Source: JAGVSR01 sp963825555
Lineage (GTDB): Bacteria; Pseudomonadota; Alphaproteobacteria; Rhizobiales; Hyphomicrobiaceae
Assembly: GCA_963825555.1 (NCBI GenBank)
Contig: CAWGTZ010000026.1
Coordinates: forward strand, 62,001-126,000
Direction: 5' to 3'
DNA length: 64,000 nt
Shown here: one piece after another, positions 17,248 to 25,451 of the stretch
Layout: each line of letters begins with the position of its first letter
Numbering within the stretch: the stretch's first letter is position 1
The notes under the pieces: generated by a model
Databases searched by the model: none
What the model was told of the DNA's origin: nothing
Seen by the model: only the letters and a program-made list of their open reading frames with translations
Position numbers and translations under genes: made by a program

Positions 17248-17643
17248 CTATAGGCCGTTCTCGATCCGCCGCGGCCAGCGCCACGGGGCAACAAGCATGA
17301 GGTCGAACCCGATGTCGTGGTTCCGGTAGCGGGGGTTTCGCGCGAGCCAGATATCGGCTGCGCGCACAATGCGGGTGCGCTGACCGGGGCCTACGGCAGC
17401 ATGTGCCTCTTCATCATCCAGGCTCCGGCGCCGTTTGACCTCGACGAAGACGAGCCGCCTTCCTCGGACCGCGATGATGTCCACTTCGCCGCCGGCGCAG
17501 CGCCAGCGTTTGTCCAGGATCCGGTAGCCGTTCAGCCGCAAGACGGTTCCCGCGAGCCATTCCGACCGCAGACCTGCCCGGTAACGTGCCCGGCGCTCGT
17601 CGCGGGCGGCCAATTCGGGTGGGAGATCGCCGGATGCGGTCAT
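17248..17643 (-). CDS. YraN/UPF0102 family putative endonuclease-fold protein
   Basis: A 131-residue protein with the PD-(D/E)XK nuclease-fold pattern of the YraN family: GGEVDIIA with Glu53 and Asp55, then FVEVKRRR with Glu68 and Lys70. The family's role is not established, though its fold suggests DNA or RNA hydrolysis. Its ATG overlaps the rsmI stop (ATGA at 17640-17643), so the two are translationally coupled, a linkage very common across bacteria. It converges on pal 14 bases away. Confidence 0.92.
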   Translation of the reverse strand: MTASGDLPPELAARDERRARYRAGLRSEWLAGTVLRLNGYRILDKRWRCAGGEVDIIAVRGRRLVFVEVKRRRSLDDEEAHAAVGPGQRTRIVRAADIWLARNPRYRNHDIGFDLMLVAPWRWPRRIENGL

Positions 17644-18593
17644 GGTCCATCTTCACGGCGCAGCTTCAGGCCAAGGTCGTAAACGCGCGCCTTGGGAACA
17701 GACAGCCGCTCGGCCACGACCTTGGCCGCATCGCGCAGGCTCATTGTCCGGAGCGCCTCGGTGAGCACTCCTTGAATGATTTCCTCAGTGGCCTCAGTGC
17801 CCACGGGCGGTCCGACGAGGATGACTATCTCTCCTTTGGGCGGTTGGTTTGCGAATTTGCCCGCGAGTTCCGCGAGTGTGCCGCGCTGGACATCTTCGTG
17901 CAGTTTCGTCAGTTCTCGCGCCACGGCGGCCTGCCGCGGGCCCAGAACCTGAGCCATATCTTCTAGGGCTTCGCCCAACCGTGTCGGTGCCTCGAAGAAA
18001 ACGAGCGTTGCAGGGATCGACACAAGTTCACTGAGGCGGGCCCGGCGCGCACTGCTGCGCGGAGGCAGGAAACCAGCAAAGAAAAAGCGATCCGTAGGAA
18101 GCCCAGCCACGGTGATGCCGGCCATGACGGCGCTTGGGCCGGGGATGGCGATCGCAGTATGCCCGCGCGCGATGACATCGCGCACGAGCTTATAGCCAGG
18201 GTCAGAAACGAGCGGCGTGCCGGCATCGCTGATGAGCGCGATGCTTCGGCCGGCGGAAAGCTCGGCCAGGATCTTTGGCCGCTGCTCCTCGGCGTTGTGC
18301 TCGTGGTAGGGCCGCAGCGGTGTGCCGAGGCCGAAATGGGAGGCGAGCGTGCGGCTGTGGCGCGTGTCCTCGCAGTAGATAACGTCGGCCCGGGCAAGCA
18401 CGCTCAGCGCTCTGAGCGAAATGTCACCAAGGTTTCCGATGGGTGTCGCCACGAGATAGAGGCCGCTCGACAGGGGTTCAGCGGCAAGCCGGGCCACCTC
18501 CGCCCCAACCCGTGCGGCGAGGACCTCTGGCGCAGTGCTGCCGGCCGGTTCCCCGGCTTTTGCGATCTGACCAACCTTGCCCTTATCCCGCAT
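17640..18593 (-). CDS. rsmI: 16S rRNA (cytidine(1402)-2'-O)-methyltransferase
   Basis: RsmI 2'-O-methylates C1402 in the decoding centre of 16S rRNA. The 317-residue SAM-dependent tetrapyrrole-methylase-fold protein has GLYLVATPIGNLGDISLRAL near residue 45, CEDTRHSRTL, ISDAGTPLVSDPG and FFEAPTRL. The ATG at 18593 was chosen because upstream in-frame sequence is not protein-like; a GGAGG lies about twelve bases upstream. A 40-residue Ala/Gly-rich N-terminal extension precedes the catalytic domain. It is the first gene of the rsmI-yraN unit. Confidence 0.95.
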   Translation of the reverse strand: MRDKGKVGQIAKAGEPAGSTAPEVLAARVGAEVARLAAEPLSSGLYLVATPIGNLGDISLRALSVLARADVIYCEDTRHSRTLASHFGLGTPLRPYHEHNAEEQRPKILAELSAGRSIALISDAGTPLVSDPGYKLVRDVIARGHTAIAIPGPSAVMAGITVAGLPTDRFFFAGFLPPRSSARRARLSELVSIPATLVFFEAPTRLGEALEDMAQVLGPRQAAVARELTKLHEDVQRGTLAELAGKFANQPPKGEIVILVGPPVGTEATEEIIQGVLTEALRTMSLRDAAKVVAERLSVPKARVYDLGLKLRREDGP

Positions 18594-18745
18594 GAATGGC
18601 CTGCCTCCGCCGGTTCTTGGCTTGGGGCTTCCGTAGTTCGGACGCCCGTCAATGCCTGTTTCGCCCGATCGGCAGCAAATCGCCAGAGCCATTTGCTGGC
18701 GAGGAAGCGGCACGCGGAGGGGCGCAAGCGCGGGAAGTGTGAAGA

Positions 18746-19126
18746 TCAGGCCGCGATCGGGTCCCGGCGGCGGAAGGGCTCGCGCAACGGCTTTGCCGTC
18801 ACAGAATTGGCGACGGCCTTTGTGGGCTGGGTCAGCATCAGGGCAGGCCTGATCTCATCCCTTAGACGCTGAAGTGCATACGTGGCTGCATCAAGTTGGG
18901 CGGCCGCGTCTCCCTGCAACTGCGTCACACCGATAGTTCTCTTTTGGGTTTGCTGAAGCACGGAGATAGTCCGCGACCATTGCTCGTCAATCGTCAGCCG
19001 CTGCGGCAGGATTTTTTCTTCCACGGTCAATGCAGGAATATTGCGGCGCACAAAAAATCTCCCCAAACCACGAAAGTGGTTCGAGACGGTCTCGAAACGG
19101 TTCGCAATGTTCGAAATGCCGAACAT
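18746..19126 (-). CDS. Hypothetical protein of 126 residues
   Basis: A 126-residue polar protein starting MFGISNIANRFETVSNHF, with no signal peptide or membrane segment. The middle (TISVLQQTQKRTIGVTQLQG, then DAATYALQRLRDEIRPALML) looks helical and possibly coiled. The ATG at 19126 has a modest CCAGG site. It lies upstream of rsmI on the same strand, separated by 152 bases, where relatives often carry a penicillin-binding-protein activator gene; it does not resemble that family. No function assigned. Confidence 0.55.
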   Translation of the reverse strand: MFGISNIANRFETVSNHFRGLGRFFVRRNIPALTVEEKILPQRLTIDEQWSRTISVLQQTQKRTIGVTQLQGDAAAQLDAATYALQRLRDEIRPALMLTQPTKAVANSVTAKPLREPFRRRDPIAA

Positions 19127-19263
19127 GTGGCGCCTGGAATCCCGCTAACTGTCTACCGTTTATGCGCCTCAGGGAGGGCACGGCACACTGACATCGATTT
19201 CCCGCCGTCAAAAACGAGGGAAATTGAAATTGGGCATAAAAAATTTAATCAACCTATTCGGCG

Positions 19264-19292
19264 AATTACACAAGTGTTTTGTGCTCGTAATT
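19264..19292. repeat. AT-rich nested inverted repeat in an intergenic gap
   Basis: AATTAC and GTAATT (6 bp each) enclose an inner ACAA/TTGT pair. They lie in an AT-rich part (about 19200-19330) of the 267-base gap between the 126-residue gene and the DUF1287 gene. It may be a protein-binding site or RNA hairpin. No other structure was seen in that gap. Confidence 0.4.
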
Positions 19293-19393
19293 GTGCCGTT
19301 TAAGGGAAAAAGGGTTATTCGACGATCGAAGGGGCGGCGGATGATGGGTGGAAAAGCGATCGCATGTCCTGAATGAGCAGTCCGCCTAGGCCG

Positions 19394-21001
19394 TCAGCGG
19401 GGGGCGACCGTATCTGCCGCTTTCACTGATGCGGGGTCCGTCTCCACCGAGAGACCTGCGCGGATGACCTTGGACTGGGTCACAGCGGGCTTGTTCAAGA
19501 CACGCTTTGAGCGCGTCGTAGCCTGGGCGGGATTGTTGACGCCGGGCGACGGTTTTAGCCCCGTGAAGCGGAAATGCCCCGTGATCTTGTCGACGAACAG
19601 GCCATCTTCCTGCTGCGTTCCCCACCCTCTGTTGTGAATGATGAGAGGTCTGCCCGAAGGTCCGGAGAGGTCAGAGACGATGGCTATATGGGTGCGGGAA
19701 TTGCGGTTTTGCGGGCGCCAGTAGGTGACGATGTCTCCGGGGCGGTAGTCCTCGGCAAAGCCTGACACCGGCAGGCTTTCGCCAAATCGCGAAAAGAATT
19801 TCCGCAAGGTCTCGACGCGGCGGTGATCGATATTGGGATCGCCTGAGCCCGTACGTGTCTTTTGCACCAGCTCCTGCAGATCGATGCCAAGCAGCCGATA
19901 GGCGCGGATAATGACATCGGTGCATACGCCGTACATCGGGTGCACATCCCCCATGGGGTAGGGGATGCGCGTGTATCGGTCATTGTAGATCACGAAGTCG
20001 TCGAGTTGCTCGCGCGCGGCTCGGGCCAGCACCACCCCGAAGGCTTCAGGATCCGATATGCCGACGGCACTCTGGGCCAGGAATTGGGTGGCCTGGGGCG
20101 TATCTGAAGATGCGCTGCACTGCGTTTCACCGTCGTCGATTCCCAGGGGTCCGGGGATCGGGGTGCGGACGGCGACGGTCATTTCCGGAGTGCGGCTACC
20201 CATGATGCCCGCTGGTGCCGGAACGCCAGTCAGGGGATCCGGGACCTGTCCCGATGAAACCGGCACGTCGCTAAGCGCAACGGGAGACGGCACCTGGGGG
20301 GCCGCTGAATCAAGCGCGGCGACGAGGGGGCCGGCAGGGGTTGCGGCGGCCGTGCTTTCGGGCTGTTGGATGGTGTTGGCTGTCGGCGGCTTTCCGGCCA
20401 GTGCAACGGGCGTCGAGGGCGCCGAGGCGGCTCTCACTTCGTCAGGCTGCGCGTCATGCGTTTTAAGCGTGGTTCTGAGGTCGTTCGCGCGTACGGCTTC
20501 AGAGAGGACTGCCGCCGCGGGATGGAGCGTATCGAGCCGGCGTTCCACTGTTGTGATGGCCATCGGCCGCGGCAGGCCCACCAGTGCGCGCGCCGCACCC
20601 GCGGTCAATTGCTGGGCATAGGGCTGAGTAGCCTTGCGGGCAGCCTCGGACCACTGCGCCACGGCGATCGTCAATGACACCAGCGCGACCGGAAGGACCA
20701 ACATGATGGCATCGGCGCGCTCGGACCGGTTCATACGCATGAGCCGGTTCAGTGGCGCCTGCACCAGGGAACTGAGCGTCTGGGCAGCGATGTACCGCCG
20801 GGTAGAATGGGGAGTGCTTGCTTGCCGGGAGACAGTCTTTCCGTTGGCGCGCTTTTTCTGAGAGCGGCTCGACGTGGATGATCGCGTCGGTGATTGGCTG
20901 GAGGGAAGCGGCGTAACGGCAAGCGCAGAAACGCCCGGCGGCGCGGCTCGATGCGCCCGCCCCTTGCGCGGTCCCGACCTTGGCCTTCTGTGTTTCTTCA
21001 C
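19394..21001 (-). CDS. Membrane-anchored DUF1287 domain protein
   Basis: About 535 residues. The N-terminus is basic and Ser/Arg-rich, with a membrane segment near residue 100 (ADAIMLVLPVALVSLTIAVA). A long Ala/Pro-rich linker follows. The C-terminal DUF1287 domain (about residues 320-480) has YTRIPYPMGDVHPMYGVCTD with a cysteine placed like that of NlpC/P60 peptidases, FFSRFGESLP, and a THIAIVSDLSGPSG segment with a candidate histidine. This suggests a periplasmic cysteine hydrolase acting on the wall, which is inference from fold similarity. The start is uncertain; GTG at 21001 has GGGGCGAAAGG upstream, and earlier starts overlap gluQ. Confidence 0.7.
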   Translation of the reverse strand: MKKHRRPRSGPRKGRAHRAAPPGVSALAVTPLPSSQSPTRSSTSSRSQKKRANGKTVSRQASTPHSTRRYIAAQTLSSLVQAPLNRLMRMNRSERADAIMLVLPVALVSLTIAVAQWSEAARKATQPYAQQLTAGAARALVGLPRPMAITTVERRLDTLHPAAAVLSEAVRANDLRTTLKTHDAQPDEVRAASAPSTPVALAGKPPTANTIQQPESTAAATPAGPLVAALDSAAPQVPSPVALSDVPVSSGQVPDPLTGVPAPAGIMGSRTPEMTVAVRTPIPGPLGIDDGETQCSASSDTPQATQFLAQSAVGISDPEAFGVVLARAAREQLDDFVIYNDRYTRIPYPMGDVHPMYGVCTDVIIRAYRLLGIDLQELVQKTRTGSGDPNIDHRRVETLRKFFSRFGESLPVSGFAEDYRPGDIVTYWRPQNRNSRTHIAIVSDLSGPSGRPLIIHNRGWGTQQEDGLFVDKITGHFRFTGLKPSPGVNNPAQATTRSKRVLNKPAVTQSKVIRAGLSVETDPASVKAADTVAPR

Positions 21002-21107
21002 GCCTTTCGCCCCATCACCCCAAATCGATATTATCTCGTAAGATGCTGGGAAACCATATGAAAAGACCCCGTAGCCCAGGCCAGGATACAGGCCTGTATG
21101 CTTGGGG

Positions 21108-21983
21108 CTAACCCGCTGCCATGGCACGGACATCCGCGGGAGAGGCCCCATCCTCCCGCAGCTGGCGCAGCGAGGTATCGCGCAGACTTTTGGCGAGTTT
21201 GCGCCCGTCGGCACCAAGAACGAGGCGGTGATGGTGGTAGACAGGCTCGGGGAGCCCGAGAACGACCTGCAACAAGCGGTGAAGATCGGTCGCCGCGAAG
21301 AGGTCCCGTCCGCGCGTTACATGTGTGATGCCCTGCGCAGCATCGTCGGTCACGACGGAGAGATGGTAGCTCGACGGGGTATCCTTGCGCATGATGACCG
21401 CGTCGCCCCATCGCTCCGGTGCGGCCTGGATGGTCTGCGGATGGGTACCGCTCTCGTCCAACTCGGTAAAGGTGAGCGGTTGTCTTCCGAGACGTCGTTT
21501 CACTTCTTCTAGAGCTCGCGCCATATCAAGCCGCAAGCAATAGGGCTCGCCGGATGCCAATCGTCTTGCTACTTCGTCCGGCTTGAGACTTTTCGACAGG
21601 CCCGCATAGAGCGGTGCGCCATCCGGATCGGTGCCGATCGGGTTCGCCGCGGCGGCGTCCTCGATTTCGCGCCGCGTCGCCCAGCACGGAAAGAGCAGCC
21701 CCATGCGCTTCAGCTTGTCCGCCGCGGCGGCGTAAACTGCAAAGCGCTGTGACTGGCGTACCACTGGTTTTTCCCACGTCAGGCCGAGCCAGGCGAGGTC
21801 ATCCAGGATTTGTGTGACATGCGCCTCGCGGGTGCGCTGCGTATCGATATCCTCGATCCGCACGAGAAACCGCCCGCTGAACCGCTGGGCCATCTCGAAG
21901 CCCGTGAGCGCGGAGAGCGCATGCCCGAGATGCAATTCGCCGTTGGGGCTCGGTGCGAAACGAAAGACGGGACGGGTCACCAA
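21108..21983 (-). CDS. gluQ: Glutamyl-Q tRNA(Asp) synthetase
   Basis: GluQRS attaches glutamate to queuosine at position 34 of tRNA(Asp). The 291-residue protein is a catalytic-domain-only relative of glutamyl-tRNA synthetase. It has the HIGH-like PSPNGELHLGH at residues 11-21, the DID pattern IEDIDTQRT, and a KMSKS-like RKLAKS at about 261-266. It lacks the anticodon-binding domain, as expected. TTG at 21983 and GTG at 21980 are both possible starts. It lies between a universal stress protein gene and the DUF1287 gene on the same strand. Confidence 0.93.
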   Translation of the reverse strand: MVTRPVFRFAPSPNGELHLGHALSALTGFEMAQRFSGRFLVRIEDIDTQRTREAHVTQILDDLAWLGLTWEKPVVRQSQRFAVYAAAADKLKRMGLLFPCWATRREIEDAAAANPIGTDPDGAPLYAGLSKSLKPDEVARRLASGEPYCLRLDMARALEEVKRRLGRQPLTFTELDESGTHPQTIQAAPERWGDAVIMRKDTPSSYHLSVVTDDAAQGITHVTRGRDLFAATDLHRLLQVVLGLPEPVYHHHRLVLGADGRKLAKSLRDTSLRQLREDGASPADVRAMAAG

Positions 21984-22084
21984 GGGCAGGGCTCAAGTTG
22001 GTGCGCGGCGGTCCGCGAGGCTGGCGGGGAAGATTGAATGATAGCGGACACGGCCAGTCCTGCCGCATCCCGATTGCAACGTCG

Positions 22085-22912
22085 TCAATGGCCCATCAGG
22101 ACCGGAAGGTCGAGATGGGTAATGACATGCCGTGTGGCACCGCCGAGAAGGAATTCACGCCAAGCTGAGCGGCCATATGCCCCCATGACGAGCATATCCC
22201 CGCGCGCGCCATGGGCGGCGGCGAGCAGCTTGACCCCGGCTTCCGCGCCATCGGAGTCGAACGTAGCAATCTCGACCTCGGCGTTGTGCAGCCGCAGATA
22301 CGCGCCAATGTCATGCTGTGGTGTTCGGGTCACGCTGGGTGCGGGGTCGCGCTTCTCACCCATGAGCACGATGACCTTCTCCGCCCTCTCGATGAACGGC
22401 ATGGCGCCCTGGACCGCGGAGGCCGCCTGGCGGCTATGGTTCCATGCGATCACGATGCGCTGGCCAATAGGGCCGAGTATGCCCCGGCGCGGAACAACCA
22501 GGGTTGGAACGCCGCTGGCGACCGCGCATTCCTCAGCGATATCCGTGCCCAGGTTGTCGAGGCCCCCGGCCGTCTGCTGGACGATGATGAGATCATGGCA
22601 CCGTCCGGCCAGACACAAAACCTCATTTGAATTACCCTCCGCCACGTCCCAGCTGCACCGCACGCCGGCCGCCTCGCATGCCGCGCGGAAAGACGCCTCT
22701 GTCTTCTCCATGGGTGGGACGAGCCGCTCCTCAGCTTCGTGGACGGCCCTGTGATCGGCGCCCACGACCAGCTTCAGCATGGCGATCTCACGCAGAGTGT
22801 AGAGGCCCGCTACGATGGCATCGTGCGTTTTGGCAATTCGCACGGCCGCGTCGATCGCCGGCGCATTGTCATGATGCGGCTTCAGGTGCACGAGAATGGA
22901 TTTGTAGGACAT
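22085..22912 (-). CDS. Universal stress protein (UspA family, tandem domains)
   Basis: A 275-residue protein made of two Usp folds. The first (about 1-140) is degenerate. The second carries the ATP-binding signature GAYGRSAWREFLLGGATRHV near the C-terminus, preceded by IVIAWNHSRQAASAV. Tandem Usp proteins act in stress survival and energy sensing in other bacteria; the ligand here is inferred. It is 80 bases downstream of cfa on the same strand, so the two may be coexpressed under stress or in stationary phase. Confidence 0.9.
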   Translation of the reverse strand: MSYKSILVHLKPHHDNAPAIDAAVRIAKTHDAIVAGLYTLREIAMLKLVVGADHRAVHEAEERLVPPMEKTEASFRAACEAAGVRCSWDVAEGNSNEVLCLAGRCHDLIIVQQTAGGLDNLGTDIAEECAVASGVPTLVVPRRGILGPIGQRIVIAWNHSRQAASAVQGAMPFIERAEKVIVLMGEKRDPAPSVTRTPQHDIGAYLRLHNAEVEIATFDSDGAEAGVKLLAAAHGARGDMLVMGAYGRSAWREFLLGGATRHVITHLDLPVLMGH

Positions 22913-22992
22913 CGGACGAAGCCCTCCAGGATCTTAGGTTATCTTGATCATGTAGGAATTTCGCGACGTATTGGAAGAGCGTTGCGCCGCTC

Positions 22993-24225
22993 TCAGATGC
23001 TCTTGTCCCGCTCCAGCATTTCGTAGGTGCGCTGCACGTCCGTGACGTAATCGCGGACGATGGGTGCTGCGTCGCGCTTTCTGGCGAGCTGCATGTGGAA
23101 GACCTCTTGCGAGCCGGTCCGGAACATCATTTCCGCGCTGATCAGGTAGAACTCCCACATCCGGCAGAAGCGCTCGTCGTACATCTGGGCCACCGTCGCC
23201 CGGTTCTTCTCGAACCGCTCGTGCCAGTGCTTCAAAGTCGTTGCGTAATGTACGCGCAGAAATTCGAGATCCGTTACCCAAAGGCTGTTGTTCTCGACCG
23301 CCGGAAATACCTCTGACAATGCGGGCGAATAGGCACCAGGGAAGATATACTTGCGCAGCCAGGGGCTTGCCGTTCCTGGCGGGCTCATGTGTCCGATGGA
23401 ATGAAGGAGCATGATGCCGTCGTCGTGCATGAGGTCGTTAACCTTGGCGAAGAACTCACCGTAGTGTCCAACGCCCACATGCTCGAACATTCCAACCGAC
23501 ACGATGCGATCGAACTTCTCCGACAACTCGCGGTAGTCCTGGAGTCTGATCGTCACGCGATTATCGAGCCCTGACGCTATGATGCTGTCCACCGCCAGCG
23601 CATGCTGTTCCCTCGACAATGTCACGCCGGTCACCTCGACGTCGGCGATCTGGGCGAGATACCGCGCCAGACCGCCCCATCCGCATCCGATGTCCAGCAC
23701 CTTTAGGCCAGGCTTGAGGTTGAGCTTAGCGGCAATCAGACGACACTTGTTGCGCTGGGCCTGCTCCAGTGTTTCACTTTCATCGCGGAAGTAGGCGCAC
23801 GAGTAGAACATCTCGGTATCGAGGAACAATTTGTAGAATGCGTTGCCCAGATCGTAATGGTGCGCAACGTTTTGCTGTGCCTTCCCTATGGGGTTGGCCT
23901 GCTGAAATCGCTTCAAACCGCGCGATACACGGCGCAGTGCTTTCTGTAGGGGCTGGTTACCAAGCGACAGCCGGTTCATAGAAAACAGCGTAAGGAACGC
24001 GCGCAGACTTGAGCCCGGAAAGCTCATGCGCCCATCCATGTAGGCCTCGCCCGCATGGAGCTCGGGATTTAAGAACAGTTTGCGATAGAGCGACGCGTCC
24101 GTCAGCTGCATCGTGACATCGGGACCCGGAGCACCAGAGAAGACGTGCGTCTTGCCTTCGGCGTCGATGACCGTGAGGCTCCCGACCTTCACGAACGATT
24201 TAAGCATTTTCGACAAGGGAAACAT
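22993..24225 (-). CDS. cfa: Cyclopropane-fatty-acyl-phospholipid synthase
   Basis: Cfa methylenates unsaturated acyl chains of membrane phospholipids using SAM. The 410-residue protein has an N-terminal lipid-binding region, then HHYDLGNAFYKLFLD at about 122-136. The SAM motif LDIGCGWGG is at 177-185, followed by SVGMFEHVG and HSIGHMSPPGTASPWLRKYIFPGAYSP (split by eye into family blocks). The C-terminal helical cap ends in LERDKSI. Length is normal. A TATATA-containing stretch upstream of the start could be part of its promoter. The gene sits between the frameshifted FeeM-like gene and the usp gene. Confidence 0.94.
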   Translation of the reverse strand: MFPLSKMLKSFVKVGSLTVIDAEGKTHVFSGAPGPDVTMQLTDASLYRKLFLNPELHAGEAYMDGRMSFPGSSLRAFLTLFSMNRLSLGNQPLQKALRRVSRGLKRFQQANPIGKAQQNVAHHYDLGNAFYKLFLDTEMFYSCAYFRDESETLEQAQRNKCRLIAAKLNLKPGLKVLDIGCGWGGLARYLAQIADVEVTGVTLSREQHALAVDSIIASGLDNRVTIRLQDYRELSEKFDRIVSVGMFEHVGVGHYGEFFAKVNDLMHDDGIMLLHSIGHMSPPGTASPWLRKYIFPGAYSPALSEVFPAVENNSLWVTDLEFLRVHYATTLKHWHERFEKNRATVAQMYDERFCRMWEFYLISAEMMFRTGSQEVFHMQLARKRDAAPIVRDYVTDVQRTYEMLERDKSI

Positions 24226-24380
24226 GAGCGCTCCGATGGTTCCGACGTTCGGCTATCTGTTAAGTATATAGAGCCGTAGCAGAGCTTGGCTTCCAAAGTT
24301 ACCCGAAACGTGCCGATCCTTGGACGCACCGCGCGTGAAATTGTCGAAGGATCTGGACCCGCAGACGCGGTGTGTCATGA

Positions 24381-24414
24381 TAAAAAGAAACCCGACGGGG
24401 GTGATCCCGCCGGG
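24381..24414 (-). terminator. Terminator after the FeeM-like gene
   Basis: On the minus strand CCCGGCGGG and CCCGTCGGG pair around a six-base loop with one G-T, followed by TTTCTTTTTA. It lies 30 bases past the stop of the FeeM-like gene and should separate it from cfa. Confidence 0.82.
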
Positions 24415-24443
24415 CTGTCTCATGGCAAAGGGTCTGCGGCGCC

Positions 24444-25240
24444 CTACTGACAGGCATTGGCCTGCGTGGCCGGGAGCTCCAGGATGGGCCGCAGGGCTTG
24501 GCGCATTCGCGCAAGTTCTGTGTCGGTGTTCCGGAAAAAGCGATTACGTACATTAACGCGCCGGCCCGCCTCCTCGAGGCTGCCGGCCAGCAGCGTGATA
24601 GGCAGATCGCCCGGCGGATAGAGAGCGGGCAAGCCAACCTGTTCGAAGCCGAGTAGGTGCTTGTAGTAAGTCACCCAGTCGGGGAGGGTCGCGACGAGGA
24701 TCGTCGAGACTTCGGCAGCCCACGCAGCGGCGAAAGCAGAGCGCACCATGAAGCCGTAGAGCGTCGTGCGGTATGAGGTGTTGCCAATCGAGGGCTCGAT
24801 GGCGAGCCGCGAAACCTCCATCAGCCCGCGGTTCGGGCCTTCCTTAAGGGATGCAAGATTTGGATAGTACGGGGCGCACGGCAATGTCGAAAGCGGATGC
24901 TGAGGCAGGCAGAAACAGAGCCGCATTGCGGCGATGAGTCGATCGTCGTCGTAAGCGCCGAGCAGGGCCGTCGTCGGCAATGTATCGTATGCGTCGCGGT
25001 ATTCGCCTGAGCTGCAAGGCGTCAGATAGCCGTGGTCGACATAGGCGCGATACCTGAGACGAACCGATTCCGCGATGTCTGCAGGCTTATCAGGACGCGG
25101 ATCTCGAACGCGCCAGCTACTGCGCCGAGGAGTCGCGAGTGTGCTCGCGATTGGCAGGGAAAGGGATCGGCTCTGACATGGTTCAATGGTCTCATTTTGC
25201 GCGCAAGTTGCGGTTCAGGGGATTGGATCAAGGTCGCCAT
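24444..25240 (-). pseudogene. FeeM-like N-acyl amino acid synthase gene, frameshifted
   Basis: FeeM-type enzymes are GNAT-fold relatives of autoinducer synthases that join acyl-ACP to an amino acid. The N-terminal frame opens with ATG at 25240 (site AAGGA; MATLIQSPEPQLARKMRPL) and reads to AFEIRVL. The sequence continues in a second frame as DKPADIAESVRLRYRAYVDHGYL, split here by the shift near 25070. It then runs to TTALLGAYDDDRLIAAMRL, NRGLMEVSRLAIEPSIG and YKHLLGFEQVG. The span is 797 bases, one short of a whole number of codons, so a single-base loss explains it. Both halves look coding. A start inside the second frame (TTG at 24980) would lose the conserved RYRAYV block. Confidence 0.75.
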
Positions 25241-25385
25241 CGTGTCGTCCTTGGGAGCGACTGCATCAATTGGCGGATGAGTGAAACCAATCAAGACCTA
25301 AATGGGCGAATTCGATCCTTGATCGGAAAATTCAATCGGGACCGACGCCAAGTGGGCTTGGGTGTCTCGACTGTCGGCGGGCGTT

Positions 25386-25419
25386 GAAAGAGCAACCCGG
25401 CGGAACTCGTCCCGCCGGG
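25386..25419 (-). terminator. Terminator after leuC
   Basis: On the minus strand CCCGGCGG and CCGCCGGG form an 8-bp stem, followed by TTGCTCTTTC. It begins about 30 bases after the leuC stop. Its stem sequence closely resembles that of the terminator at 24381-24414. Confidence 0.68.
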
Positions 25420-25451
25420 CTGTTGTTCATGACGCGATGCTGATTTGAGCC

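Noticed and set aside
24444..25240. LuxI-type acyl-homoserine-lactone synthase
   Set aside because: The motifs (EVSRLAIEP, long insert, C-terminal tail) resemble FeeM-like enzymes more than LuxI, and no luxR gene is adjacent.
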